Source: Acholoe squamosa (lineage: Eukaryota > Annelida > Polychaeta > Phyllodocida > Polynoidae). Taken from it: a stretch of DNA of 64,000 nucleotides. Location of the stretch: assembly GCA_949317995.1 (NCBI GenBank), contig OX439042.1, positions 15,479,174 to 15,543,173 of the forward strand, given 5' to 3'. The position numbers were made by a program, and so were the translations under genes. Shown piece after piece: positions 46,076 through 58,700 of the stretch; the first letter of the stretch is position 1; each line of letters begins with the position of its first letter. Under the pieces are notes generated by a model. The model saw only the letters and a program-made list of their open reading frames with translations, had not been told where the DNA came from and did no database searches.

Positions 46076-46989
46076 TTGAGTTAATTACTCCATACACCAC
46101 TAGTCATATGATATTTCTCATATGACAACTTGATCATGCACAATAACTAGTATGACAGTATCATGTCAACCCTACAGGGCCAAGACACCCCCTGGAGGGT
46201 TGGCATGATGCTCCAAACAGTCTTGCCAGCAATTCATTGGTGCATCATGACAACCAATGGGCATATACACTCCTGTTCAAGCAGCTGTTAAGGGATTACT
46301 TTGAGTGATAAGATAAGCCTGGGGCCTGTAGGGGAACACTGGTGATAGTTCTCCGTTATATTGGCAATCCTTTGTTCTACTTTGTTTTTGTGTATCTTTA
46401 CCAATTTCAAACATTCCAAGATCCTTACACAATCCTCATGACAACAATGAACCTGTTTATTAATACTGATGCCATTTTTTGCCAGGGGCTTATTTTAGAA
46501 CCCCTGACAACAACGAAGTGGCCATATCAGGCCTATGCAGGCCAAAGACTCAATCAAGGTTCTATGACATCACACAATGTCTTCTCACTATACTAGTCTT
46601 CAGGGGTCTTTGAACATGGGGGGGGGGGCAGGGGGAGCCATGGCCCCAAGGGATGTCAGAATATTTTTTGGAAAAGTAGAGGTTACAATAAATCTACAAG
46701 TTATATGATGGAAAACCTAATGGTCCAAAACATCCTCAGCTCCGCCTCAGAGGTTTAGGGTCATAATCCCCACCTCTGCGGATGTTTTCTCACTTATTCT
46801 CCATCCTGTATCTTAAAGCCACATAGGGATATTACAGGTTTTATTTCATGGGGAATTTAACAGATTTCATAATTTGTTTAGCATTGGAAATATCAGGAAC
46901 TCGAACCTACAAATCCCGAAATGGTACTATAGTAATAATCTATATAAAAGTCAAAAGTACAAGAATTAGGCAGCTGTCCATGTGGTTAG
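46076..46989. other. Non-coding, dispersed repeat fragments
   Basis: Contains the second copy of the dispersed 39 bp motif (46220-46258) and a G-run near 46618. No gene. Confidence 0.4.
46220..46258 (+). repeat. Dispersed 39 bp motif, copy 2
   Basis: 38 of 39 bases match 10513-10551. The surroundings differ, so only this core is conserved. Confidence 0.6.
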
Positions 46990-47450
46990 GATACTCGTCT
47001 TTTTTTTAAAGTATTTTCTTTTTTTTTAATATTACAAGTAAATGAAAAAGATGACTGTCAGCCGAAGCCCTATTTAAAATATCAGTATACTCTGTCTTAA
47101 TTCTATTTCCAACAACATTTATATCAGCAACTCTTGTGTATTCAGATTTTAACCTGTTCCACATATGGATAGCTTTGGACCAGGAACTTCCCACGACAAG
47201 GGGTTTACTAATGTTTGGGAGAAACATTCTGTTACCATCATGCAGTCGGGTGTTGATCATTATGTCTACCACCTTTGTGCAGGCGGTATGCATAGATGAG
47301 AAGATGCATGTCTCTTCTAAAGTTCTTACACGTAACTCAGTTACTCATAGTGTGCATTTGATTTGTATTAAAAGCTGTTTTTTTTTCTAATTTAACCTTA
47401 AAAGCTATACGGAGTCCTTTGTTCTGATATAATTGTAGTTGTTTGTTTTC
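46990..47450 (-). pseudogene. LINE 3' fragment, decayed
   Basis: The minus strand shows QNKGLRIAFKV (near 47420), a RRDMHLLIYAYRLHK block (near 47310) and an IHMWNRL block (near 47150) in shifting frames. These are typical of the C-terminal end of CR1/Jockey-type ORF2. It ends in an A-rich stretch near 47000. It is related to, but distinct from, the LINE at 4979-6242. Confidence 0.5.
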
Positions 47451-47640
47451 TCCCATGCCTCCTCTGTCCCAGACAGTCGTCTTCTAATAGGGAATTCATG
47501 TCCCTTCCACTGCACATGAATTTTTCCCATGAACATTTTGATATATAAATATATTATTTTGATAATTTTGGGATACAGTCGACCCTTCCCAGTAAACAAA
47601 ACTTTATCCAACATATCAAATTGGTAGATATCAAACATTT

Positions 47641-48943
47641 AAACAAGGTAAAACGTTATGTCATGATTACGTTGGGTGAATGTTTAGATAGAACTTACGT
47701 GGTTTAATATGGTGCAAAGTAGAAAAAATGTTTCTATACCTCTCTTTAGATTTGTTTCATATGTGGACTTAGAATCTTCTTGTTGAGACATCAATGGTAG
47801 CAAAGGAGGTCATACTGACTTGCCAAACGAGTGCCTACTTTTACCATTGGCACCTAGGTTGGCTTGGTGGACACATAGGTTTGATTCCTGCCTTCATATT
47901 CAAAGGTAACCACAATGTGGTTTCAAATCCGGGTGTCAGGAGTTTTGAAAATGGCTATTCTCATTGGAGAAGATAGATTCAAACCTAATGTCATTTTATA
48001 TTTTATAACATACTTGGCTTAGATGTATCAAGGTTTTCCTTGATACTTCCTTGCACGTAAAACCACATGAACTTGTTCTAAACATTCTAGAACATATTCA
48101 GGACATAACATTTTCAGATGATTCTACGTAGGACATCTACATCTATGTAGTTTACCTAGAGACTATGTTCACACACATGTCTGTGTATACTGGGTATACC
48201 TCCCCCTAGTGGAGACTTGCCTAACTCATTTTCACTCATAATGCACAGTGATCATGAACGAGCACAGCATTGATGTACCATTATAACAAATGAATATAAA
48301 CCCTTGGATGTTATAATCTCCTTGACGATATGAACTAAATGGTCAATACAATTCGGAAATATTTAATTTAATGAGAAACAGAGGAATTACAGTAAAAATT
48401 CAAAGAAAAGTGGTATGCCTGAGACATACATGTGGAAAAACCGATTTAAGTAGACTTCATACATAATAAAAACATGTACAGCAGCATTTGTTATAAAAGT
48501 TTATTACTAAATCTATAAACAGCACCATGGCAACCAACTCTAAACACTTGACACAATTATTATTCCAACTGTATTCAATTCCATCTGTCATTCTCTCCAT
48601 GAGAAATATTACAATTCCAGTTAAAAAATCGGTAATTCTGTACAGAGATTATTGCATATTACAAATACACAAAAAGCCAATTTATACCAGCCAGACCAAT
48701 TACTGGCCAACATTAATGTTTCACTTATTATACCACTAATTATATTTAAGAATGATCAGGAGATCGAAATTGCATTTCAAGATTATTTCTAGTCAAAATA
48801 AAACAATGAAAGGGATTATTAATTGATTAAAATGGATTTCATAAGTTAACCAATAACGAACACACTAAAAGCATTAACAGTGATACAATGAGACAAGACA
48901 TAAATAGTACTCATAAAGACAGCATTTAAGTTGCACTGCTTAA
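47641..48943. other. Non-coding, nothing certain
   Basis: An AATAAA on the minus strand near 48500 could be a polyadenylation signal for a minus-strand gene. tRNA-like box motifs near 47860-47888 are too close together to be functional. Confidence 0.35.
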
Positions 48944-49082
48944 GCCGACTGCAGATGGGCCCAACTCGATCCGTCGACTGTCACGATTGGCAACATCTGC
49001 ATGCAGGTCAGATCGAGCCTCACAAAATCAAACATGTCTGATCGGCCAGACTACTGACTGTTTTGGCCCCATCTGCGATCGC
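48944..49082. mobile_element. Small inverted-repeat element (candidate MITE)
   Basis: The left arm (CTGCAGATGGGCCCAA, 48944-48964) pairs imperfectly with the right arm (49061-49082, GGCCCCATCTGCGATCGC inverted). The interior is GATC/CGA-rich and more GC-rich than the flanks. No coding capacity. Confidence 0.4.
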
Positions 49083-52029
49083 CTTTAAAGGATTATAACA
49101 CCTTGAAGTCTTGAATTACATTAATGCTTGGACTTCTAGTGCCTTCAAGAAGAAACTTCAATGTGTAATATCCATCCTTTGAGGTCGATAGTTCGTGTTA
49201 GTTGATGACATTTTCAGCAATCCTGCATCACGGCAACAAAGGGGGTTAAAGTAATGCTGACATAATAGAAGAGGGTTAAGTGGACACAAGACAATTTAAT
49301 TAGCATTAGACAGAGGACTTAAAGACAAGTGTTATTATTAAAGCTATGGCATCACCTTGGTATCAACTTTGATAGAAAAACGACAGAGAACATTTAAAAG
49401 GTATCCTTAGTTCGTAGTATCCAGAATATACCATCAATGGCACTATAACAGTCTTATCCATGTCAGTACTTAACTTATTATATAGCTCATGTTTATAGAA
49501 TATGCACCTCAGAGTACATATTGAAGTAAATCACATGTAGTTCATAAACTGCCAAATACCAATATTGTACTTAATTCTAGAATTGCAAAGGCTACCAAAG
49601 GAGAGCTTTTCTGATTCCTATCAAATTTGAACGATGATGAACATGATAGGTCTGTAACAAGTATTCAACTTGACAATCTTTGATGAGTGTTATAATCCAA
49701 CTGGAACAATGGAAATACTTATTTATATGTGTGTGAAAATAAAAGTTCATATACTTATCATTTCAATTCGAACAAGACTGTAGGTCATTAAACATATTTC
49801 ACAATGCATAGAGTTCATCTATAGCATCGGAAACCCACCTTTAAAAGGTGTTCATTTTGTCCAGGTATTTAATTTAAAGATTACAATTCATTACATTGAA
49901 ATACAAATTATTACCATGATTATTCAAGTTTGACACAACCAATATTGGCAACAAAATAACAAACAGAAAACAGACTCAAGCATCCCTAAAGAGACGATAA
50001 CAGAGCAAACGAAACAAGGGATTTGTTAAATAAAACCAAAATATACACACTTCATGTACACATTATTATGCAGATCAGGTTCAATACATTATTGCACCTT
50101 TGGCACATCCAATCATACAGTGTTAGAGAGTAGTACTTCTACCCAGGGCAAGCTTGTTGACACAATTTACCGAAAATAGATTCCATTAGAAATACCTCAG
50201 GCAGTGAAAGTCTGTATACAAGTTCAGAAAACGATTGTATATGAGTTCAGAAAAAGAGTTATTATTTGAAACCAAGCACTACACTTATATATGTATATAT
50301 CTAGGCTGTAAGTTGACTGAATAATGATGCAGTTTCGAAAGGAGGCGTTACACCCAGTATATTGCATTACATGTGTATGATAATACTTTTCTGTTGACAC
50401 ATTTCATTAGCATTCCTACCAAGAAGTAGAATTTCTATGAGTCTGTTGCAAGATCTCATATCGGTATACAAAATGTATGTTCATATCTTCGACTAAATGC
50501 TAGATTTCCATCGATCTACACAACGTTGATATTATACCCTGATATATGGTTTTACAACATTTCTAATGCTTAAAGCATAACCTATCATTACAACATTTAT
50601 TTTGATTATGTTGTGATATCTAATCTCTTTGTGAAGCTGATTATATCAGTTCATTATCATTTTCTCGGGTAATCTGAGGCAGTAATTTACACAAAATAAA
50701 TAAAACCCAAGAAATAATGTGCATAATTCCTGATAATCGATACTTCCACCGAACTCAAGAGCTGCCTGGTGGACTGTGTCGAATACCTTTATCTCATCTT
50801 CACTCCCTTATCTTATGTGCAGGCATGATTAAATCTTGAAGAAATACCACAAAAGCAGAGCAACACTAACCTGGCATGTTAACTCATAACTCAAGACTTA
50901 AGTCATAAGAAAGATGCAAATTAATATATAAACTTGGTACCACAAAACGCCTGTATAAGTGGAATGAAAATACTTTTTTTCTGTTTGACAGAAATTGTAT
51001 TCAGACATAAAGATTCTACATTTACGAATCTTTACAAAAATTTACACCTGCGAAAACCCAGAGGACACTTCTGCTGTACAAATCTCTAATTCTATACCTG
51101 GAAGCCACATAGACCGGCCTAAACAAGAAGCCTTTTGACATACTTGAAGAATTTATTCCTCACTTAGCAGCCTCCTAATACATTCATTCTTCCTGTGGCA
51201 AGTGTTTTACTTCCACATTTTTAGCCACTATTATTAATGTCGTGATAGTGATTATAACAATCCTTTCTCAGCAGCAGTCTAATACATCCACTTTTTCTAT
51301 GGCAATTAATTTGGCCATTATTATCTAATGTTATTTTAATAGTATCGGCGAGCCCTCGTGCATCTCATGCCACATTTTTGCATGTATCAGCCTCGTGGTG
51401 TCATGATACTGCATACATGTATGCTGCCATGGCGAGTAACTCGCCATGACTACATTCAAGCATCATGTTCACATCACATCATGTGGCCCTGAAAGGGGGT
51501 TATCAGTACAGCTAAGCATTATCAAGCTTTTGCAGGGCTATATGCTCAGATAACACTGGAGCAATCTAATACTTATCAACTGTTATTTCTATCATATTAC
51601 CATAATCACAACTAAATGTAGTATCAAAAATTCATGTGCAGTTATAAAAGTTCACAGCGGAACCTGTTATGGTTGAGGTAGTTCTACAGATTTATAAAAC
51701 CATCTACTTGGCCAAATTGAAAACCAGGCCTACTGAGAACTATACAAACATCAAGGCGCTATTTAATACTTAGAGTTGAATTTGGCTTTGCCTTCTCGCT
51801 ACAGCATTACTGGCATGATCAGGTTTAGAACTATTACAAAAGAGCATTGTACAAAATACAATGTTAATCTTACCATTCAAATATTTATAAAAGTGGCATT
51901 TTCTTTTTTATCTCATGAACATGAACATTTTATGTACGAAATCGGTTACACATCATGCCGTTTTTAATTTGAAAATAATCTCACAATTAGTCCTGGAAAT
52001 GTTAGATTAGAAAGCAGGAACCATTTTTA

Positions 52030-52210
52030 TTTAATTCTTTTCTTTCTCATTTGCAGCTCTTGGACTATATATCTCATTTGGTTGTTTGTATCACGGGGCC
52101 CAGATGAATATTTCAGGCTCCTTAACACCGCGGGCCTATCCCTTAAGGCAGGCAGGCTGGTAAACAGACACCTTTATCTGGGCCAGGAACCGAGTTAATT
52201 AAAGGGACCT
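52030..52210. promoter_or_regulatory. Candidate cis-regulatory block 1
   Basis: A GC-richer island in AT-rich DNA. It has GTAAACA (forkhead type), TTATCT (GATA type), CAGATG, and TTAATTAA (homeobox type) within about 100 bp, plus CCGCGG. No coding frame. The inference rests on motif density only. Confidence 0.25.
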
Positions 52211-52689
52211 AAGGCTTGAATAGACATTCCTACTACTGTAGTTTTTGTCAGACCTTGATTTATAAGGTGGTGGCTCATGTTAAATATACCTAGACTGAAC
52301 CTTAGTACTTTATTATACAGGCTTACGTCCTAATATGTGCAATCAGAGCCTGCTATATCTAGGTTTTCTAGTATAATATATTATTGTATAGGTCTTTGGG
52401 AAATCCAGGACTTCCACCCCTGTGAATAAGGACGCCGACCTCTTTCTTAGCACAAAAAAATCAAAAGAGGCAGAGCCATCAATTTTTCTAGCCATATATA
52501 AACGACTGTGTGGCACTGAGCATGAAGTACTGTTTTAGTGTATAGGGTGAATCATCAAAAGTGCTCTAAGCGAATGTGTTATTTTCAAAGGTGAAACATT
52601 AAGTTTCATTGAGCACATTTTTTGGAGATAGTTAAAGAGGTTGATGGCTTATCTATACCACTAGAAAAAGTGCATGGCTCATAATTTAT

Positions 52690-52800
52690 TTCTAGAGTAA
52701 TTGCTTTTCGTGCCTAAAAGAACATAGGTAGGCCTCAATTACACCCTACTGGCATTACGCAGGGTAATTAAGTAATTAGGACATAGAGTGTGGTCTCTAT
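52690..52800. promoter_or_regulatory. Candidate cis-regulatory block 2
   Basis: Four TAATTA/TAATTG/CAATTA homeodomain-type cores, including GTAATTAAGTAATTAGG near 52765, lie within about 80 bp. Speculative. Confidence 0.25.
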
Positions 52801-53666
52801 TTGCTTGAGCTATTTTGTGTTGGTAGCTGTTTTACATTACATAGCACGTGATTGATACCAGGCAAATTGCCTCTATTACATGTCTTTTCCATATATAAAA
52901 CTTTTATAACAATGACAGCGTGAGGTATTTTCATATATTTAAAGTCTCTGTTGTGAAGCTGTGTATACATGGATGATCCTTGAATATTTGGTTGACGCTA
53001 TGCCCACAATGGTATATCTCCTGATACAATCAATGATGTACCTTCTGATCAATCCATGCTGAGGTTAGTACAGCACGGTGTGGTTTAAGATAAAGATAAT
53101 GACCACTAGTCTGACTCATTAAGGTGTAGAGAAGTGAGGGTGACAGCGGCACGTGTTGGATATACCCCGATCATGCCATCCTCCAGGAGGCCGACCGACC
53201 ATCCCGGGCGATCAGGGATCTGTAATTAATAATAATGATGAAGATCAGATAATATTGTTTTGTCTTATAACTGCCCTAATTACTAGTAGTTGGTGTGTAA
53301 AAATACAATGATTATTGTCTGTGATATCTTTGTATGATAAAAATTCATGTTAAATTACTGGAAGAAGACCCTATCAGGATATCCCAACCAGGCCTTGGGA
53401 AATTGTGCCTGACATACGAGATGGATTAAGTGCGTGCATGAACATCTTTAAAACGTGAAGGACGGGAAAGTGCCCTAATACCAATAATAGATGCTTTGTA
53501 TCATGTCTGCCATACAGGGTGCACTAGCACAGTATTAGTGAATTATTGTGATGCTGAATGGGATGGGAGCCTTGTCGCATCATGTGGTATTTTTTTTTTC
53601 AAACATCATTTAGTATAGAGGATAAAGGAAGTATTCAAATTAAAAACTACATCGATTCAAAACTGA

Positions 53667-53839
53667 CAGGGATGTAAGTCAGGCATGGGCAAAAATCAGG
53701 AAGCCATACATTTACTTGATATAAAAGCCTTCTATTTTACTAAACATCCCTCCTTACCACTCGTATAAGGAAAGTACATGGAATTCAAAATTTTCAGAAA
53801 TCAGGAAATCCTGATAAATCCTAAAGACTTACATCCCTG
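53667..53839. mobile_element. MITE, 'CAGGGATGTAAGTC' family, copy 1 (173 bp)
   Basis: Termini CAGGGATGTAAGTC and GACTTACATCCCTG are exact 14 bp inverted repeats. The 6 bp AACTGA lies directly outside both ends as a target-site duplication. Non-coding. Confidence 0.85.
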
Positions 53840-55213
53840 AACTGATTGCTGCCCTTGTACACAGGCAAGGTAGAAAAGAAGAGCATTAAGATCCTGAAAA
53901 AATGCCATTAACCGAAAGAAAAAGAAATGAATAGACTTAAGATGTCCCATTACCACTCGAAATGAAGAATATTATGGCTATATAAACTGCCAGTACACTG
54001 ATTCTATAGCTTCTCTTATCATCTTGAGTTAGTGGCTAAGTATCGTATGTTACTATAATCTCCCGCGTATAACACATGTCTTAAGACCTCATGTGCTGTA
54101 TAAAACCTTCCGAAAGATGGAGTACATCTTATGGTGTCGTATATTTACTATAGAACAGTACTAAATAACAAAATCATGCCCCAGATGCGCCTTATAACTT
54201 TTCCTTCAACTCATGGTGCGCTTTATACGCGAGATACGTCTTATACACGGGAGATTACAGTACTTATCTTTTACAAACATTATATCATACAGCAATGTGG
54301 CACAAATATGACACGAATGGTTAAATTGATAATGATATACAGGCTATATATGTGAGTTACTATGGAAAGCATAGGGGCTGATAAACTGAGAGAGAGATAT
54401 TAATGAGAAGTGCTTAGAAATAAATCTTTAGAGCTGAGATGTATGCAGGTACACTAAAGCAGAGGCAGGACATACTCCTACAACCCCGCTCTTTCTAGAA
54501 ATCTCTTAATGTTACGGACTAAAAGGCAAAACCACACAAGCATACAGAGTGAATATTCACCACCACCATGAAATAAAACTGGGTGCAGAGAAGAGGCGGT
54601 GTGGATCTATGAGATAACTTACCGCTAACCGCATTCATTCAGATCCACACTATATCCCCGGACGGGCGGGGAGGCTCTGACGCATTGGTGGATATACTAC
54701 GTGTCTGGTTAAGAGGTAAAGCAGACCAGAGGATTAGTCAGCTCTGGGGACTCCAGTAAAGCATCTTATTGTTGGTGTCTTGAAGTGGGGGAATGACACC
54801 GGAGGATTTATGTGTATTCATGTGTATGCAATTGAAAACACCCCCCTATTTGATAGAGGAAGTTGAATTACAGGCACAATTTTGCTTGGTCTATTCCTTA
54901 TGTCTTTAGACAGAACCGTAGTAATAAACTGTTTTATAACATCTTGAAGGTGTGATAGACCTTATGCAATTTTCTCCAGTCATTCAAAAGTGCACATCTC
55001 AGTTTTGGCTCATTTACTTAACAGTTTAGGGCAAAATTTGAGGCATTTTTTTTTTAAACAGCCAATGGCAGCCATGCAAACATGCACTTAGGGACTAGAT
55101 TGTAGTTGGTCAATGATTTGGGTTTGTACAGATTAAAGCAGTTTGAGAAGTTCAAATTGACAAGGTAATCAAATTGAGGATATGTAATACAACACACTAT
55201 AATAGGTAATATG
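53840..55213. other. Non-coding DNA between two MITE copies
   Basis: No exon with consistent splice phase and coding sequence found. A GTAAGT-type donor on the minus strand near 54620 is not joined to an open frame. Confidence 0.4.
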
Positions 55214-55390
55214 CAGGGATGTAAGTCAGACTGTTTGAAAATTTCTGAAGACACATTTAGAAATCCTGCATTTAGTGTAAAATATTATCAAAACTTTGAT
55301 GCAAGAAAGGTAATATGGTCAAATCTATTAGAAACATCTGGTTCAAAAAATTTCTGAAATCAGACAAAATTCTGAAAACTTACATCCCTG
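55214..55390. mobile_element. MITE, 'CAGGGATGTAAGTC' family, copy 2 (177 bp)
   Basis: The same left terminus and the right end ACTTACATCCCTG, with the 6 bp duplication AATATG on both sides. The interior shares AAATTTCTGAA blocks with copy 1. Confidence 0.85.
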
Positions 55391-55594
55391 AATATGGTAT
55401 TGGATCTACTTGCACTTTTGATTAAGGAACTGATTGCTTAGCATCCATAAAATGTCTGAATGAATTGAAACATGTCTTTTGCGAAATATAACTCTTAAAG
55501 ATTCATGAACCTTTAAATTTATGATAACTTTCAGAAATCTAATAAGGTGTTATTGAACAAAGAACACTGTTAGACTTATCCTTACCATGCTCAC

Positions 55595-55718
55595 CTCCCC
55601 TATATCTCTGATGACTGTGTCTTCCTCGAACGACAGTTCGCCCTTCTCGGAGGCCAGGTAGGACTCTGTAGACCGGCGAATCTTGTCTTTGCGAGGAGGT
55701 TTCACAGGTCTTTCAGCC
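55595..55718 (-). CDS. SH3 adaptor exon f: start of a third SH3 domain
   Basis: 124 bp, acceptor TGTATAG, donor GTGAGC. After a basic KPPRKDKIRR stretch it encodes the first half of an SH3-like fold (YLASEKGELSFEEDTVI). The remaining SH3 half (with WW and P-x-x-Y) should be in a following exon that I could not locate to the left. Confidence 0.75.
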
Positions 55719-58700
55719 CTATACATAAGGAGACATGCATTAAACTTAACTATTGCAGAAAGCATAGAGCAGTGCTTTAACAGTTCAAGAAGGTCTTGTG
55801 ATACATATGCAGGCATTTTAAGGCTGCGGAATGAGATGGTAGCACGGCTGGCTCAATAGTGGTTGAAGCTTTTAACAGTGACATCAATCTGTGCATAGGA
55901 GTTTTGAAATCCAACCACAGGAATGGCAGAATAATGCTTAAGGAACAAACTTTAGCATTGGCATGGAGGGTATTATAGAAGGCACCAATATGGCTCATTT
56001 TCGCATCTTGGTGAAAGCTCCCACTGTAAGTCATTATGGGTATTATGGTTACAAAGTGACTGTGAGCTACCTAAGTGTGTTCTCAATTTAGCTACATATT
56101 TTAAGATCAGTATATGAAACTTGGTCTTACAATGGCCTAATTATTAAATATGTCAGTTTTCAAAATCATTCCTATCATATAACTGACAAGTAGTATCATA
56201 CTGTAATGCCCTTTACATACCTGTTAGCATGTTGTACATCACCATTTTGACCTGACGGAAACTTCTTCACAGGACTTCCAGGTGACACAGCTGGCGGAGG
56301 GGGTCTCTGTGGCACAGACTTCCTGCTTGGACTGGTTGGAGGACTGGACCATCGTTTTGTCGGCCCAGTTACTGTGGCCTCCTGTCTACCTAATGTTAAA
56401 CTCCTTGGTACATCATAGTGTAAGTTCCTTGGCATATCATAGTGCCCAATGTTCCTGATAGGATCATCATCATCCTCCATCATTAAGCTTGGTGTGGCTG
56501 TCGTGGGAAGTGTTTGTGATTTTGCTTTATGTTGCGCTCTGGCTTGTGGCGCAACACCTTGGTGTGTGGCCTCATTTAGACTGGACCTTTTCCCACCTCC
56601 GACCTGTTTTTTATATTTTCTGAAAGAGTCCCTTGGGCCAGCATTGATCCTCTTTGAGTGGCCTGTCATAGAAATGACTTGAAAGTTGGACTCAGGACCA
56701 TCAACCTCATCAAAGTCTGTACTCTCAGTGAGGTGGGATGATACGAGGTATCGAGGATCAGAGGTAGCTTTCACCTTGGTATTTGTACGAGCGCCTACCT
56801 TATTTACCGTAAATGTGACATCTGCAGGTGCACTCTGTACACTCTCATGTAAGTCAACATAACCACCAAGACTACCTTTTGTGGCAAAACTTGATTTCTG
56901 ACTGTCCACACTGTTGTTCATAGTCTCTGGCCTCTGAGACTTTGCACGGTCTGACAATGGCTGCATGATAATTTCAGCGCTGGTTTGTGAGCAATCCAAA
57001 CCATTCAGTTCAATCCATTGATCACCGCATTGGTTATGACCAGAAGAATGCTTTTGGTCGGGATGAAGTCCATCACCATGAGCCCCAACCCTGCCTGGAG
57101 GGGGGCCTGGGGGACGAGGTGGAGGTGGCATCTTGGGTCTCGGTGGGGGAGGAGCTGAAGGTCTATGAGACCGCCTTCTGCCTTTCATTGGTTGAAGATC
57201 TGGGGACAATTCTTCTTGTACAGGAGCACCGACAGAGCTCTGGCGATACACAGCCCCAGAGGAGTGGTGAACAGTTGGTGTACTTGTTAACGAAACCGAC
57301 TGCCTCAATGGCGGCCTATTTTCAGGCTTTTGACTGGGATGGGGAACAGACATTGGGGTATTGGAAATAGGCCTTGGCCTAGGCGGTGGGGTTTTGTTTG
57401 GTCTTTTTACACCAGAATGGCTAGATTGAGTGGTTACTGTATTTGCACTCGATGGTTGTGCTTCAACTGAAGGGAGTCTTTGTCTTTGAGCAGTATGGCC
57501 CCTACCAGAATGGTCATTAGATCTGCCTTCAGGAGTGTTTGATCTAATGGAACCATTACTAGCTTGGCTAACCGGTCTGGAATTCGGCCGACTTGGAACA
57601 CACTTTTGATTATCACCATTTGGAGGGATACTTCTTTTGTCTACAATGTCTTCATAGCTACCTCCATGTGGACTTTTGTATATCATGGTTGGTTTGTTCT
57701 TTAATATACCTGGAGAATCATTGTGAGGAGGGTCTATTATAGCAATCGCCTCAGCTTTCTTGGCCTCAGGTGATTTCTCAACAATAGGCTCCTGGAATGA
57801 CACCCTTAGTTCTTGAGAAGCAGCTATGCGCATAGGATCTGAGGTCTGTTGGAGAATTGGCGCACTTATCTCCAGACGCCTATGTTCTGGCGCTGGCGGG
57901 GCTGTGCGTTTACCCATACTACCACCCCTCCGAACCTGAGGCAAGATTTTCTTGGGTATTTTCACAAACTTTGGTTTACCAAATCGTTTTGCAAGTTTAG
58001 AGCGGAAGCGTTCAGGCTCAGACTCGTCATTGCTACTGATACCAAAATCAGAACCACCAAATCCAACAGGCGGTTTAACCAAAGGCCGGGGAGGAGAAGC
58101 CTCGATTTCACTACTAGTGGTAGCATCACTTTCATAACCTGTAGCATGTGGTCTACCACTGGGACCTGGTCTTACTTGCACAAAAGTCTTAACCTCCACA
58201 GGTTTATTAACTGTATCTTGTTGAGTATCTACAACTGGTATTGTGCCATTGGCCTTAACCAAACCAGATTCTTGCTTCTGTCTCTCTACTTTATTCATAC
58301 CATGTTCAGGCACAGGTTGCAGATATTCATCACTACTTGATCTACTGTTGTTGTCCTTGGAGGTTACTCTGGTTGGTAATATCACGTGCTGAGGTGAAGA
58401 AAGTGGTGATTCCTCCTGATGGGAGGCTTTCTCTTTCTCCAGCTGCTCACGCTGTTCACGTAGCTTCCGTTCGAGCTCCTCCAGTTCCTCGTCGGTCGGT
58501 GGAGGGCAGGTGGGCAGTGGTGGGGGTACATCATCGTCTTCAGGTACAACTGGTGTTTTCACAAGTGTTTGATCTTTGGCATCATCTGTTTGAAAAATAA
58601 GGTTTATAGTTTTGTCAGAAGAGTTATGGGCCATGACAGGACATGATTAAGGAAGTGAACTGAATATGGATTCAGTAATTATATCTTCTACTGATTGCTT

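Larger units (their letters stand above)
49083..53666. other. 4.6 kb AT-rich non-coding DNA downstream of the SH3 gene
   Basis: No exon could be supported. It may be intron or 3' UTR of the minus-strand SH3 gene or intergenic DNA. Two blocks stand out as candidate regulatory elements, 52030-52210 and 52690-52800, and are listed separately. Confidence 0.4.

Noticed and set aside
46880..47000. tRNA-like TGGTTAGGATACTCG and an opposite-strand GGTTCGAGTTCC
   Set aside because: The boxes are on opposite strands and do not form one gene.
47853..47892. tRNA A-box and B-box-like motifs (GGCTTGGTGG, GGTTTGATTCC)
   Set aside because: The boxes are only about 18 bp apart and no cloverleaf can form. 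At most a SINE fragment.
54575..54700. Possible downstream exon of the SH3 gene on the minus strand
   Set aside because: Acceptor- and GTAAGT-type donor-like sites exist, but every phase contains a stop or lacks the expected second half of an SH3 domain.
57849..58340. 163-codon plus-strand frame across the SH3 gene exon
   Set aside because: Antisense to a well-supported exon, with no recognisable domain.
58586..58634. Upstream ATG extending the big SH3-gene frame
   Set aside because: A TTTTTCAAACAG acceptor just before 58585 and phase agreement with the preceding exon show this part is intronic.
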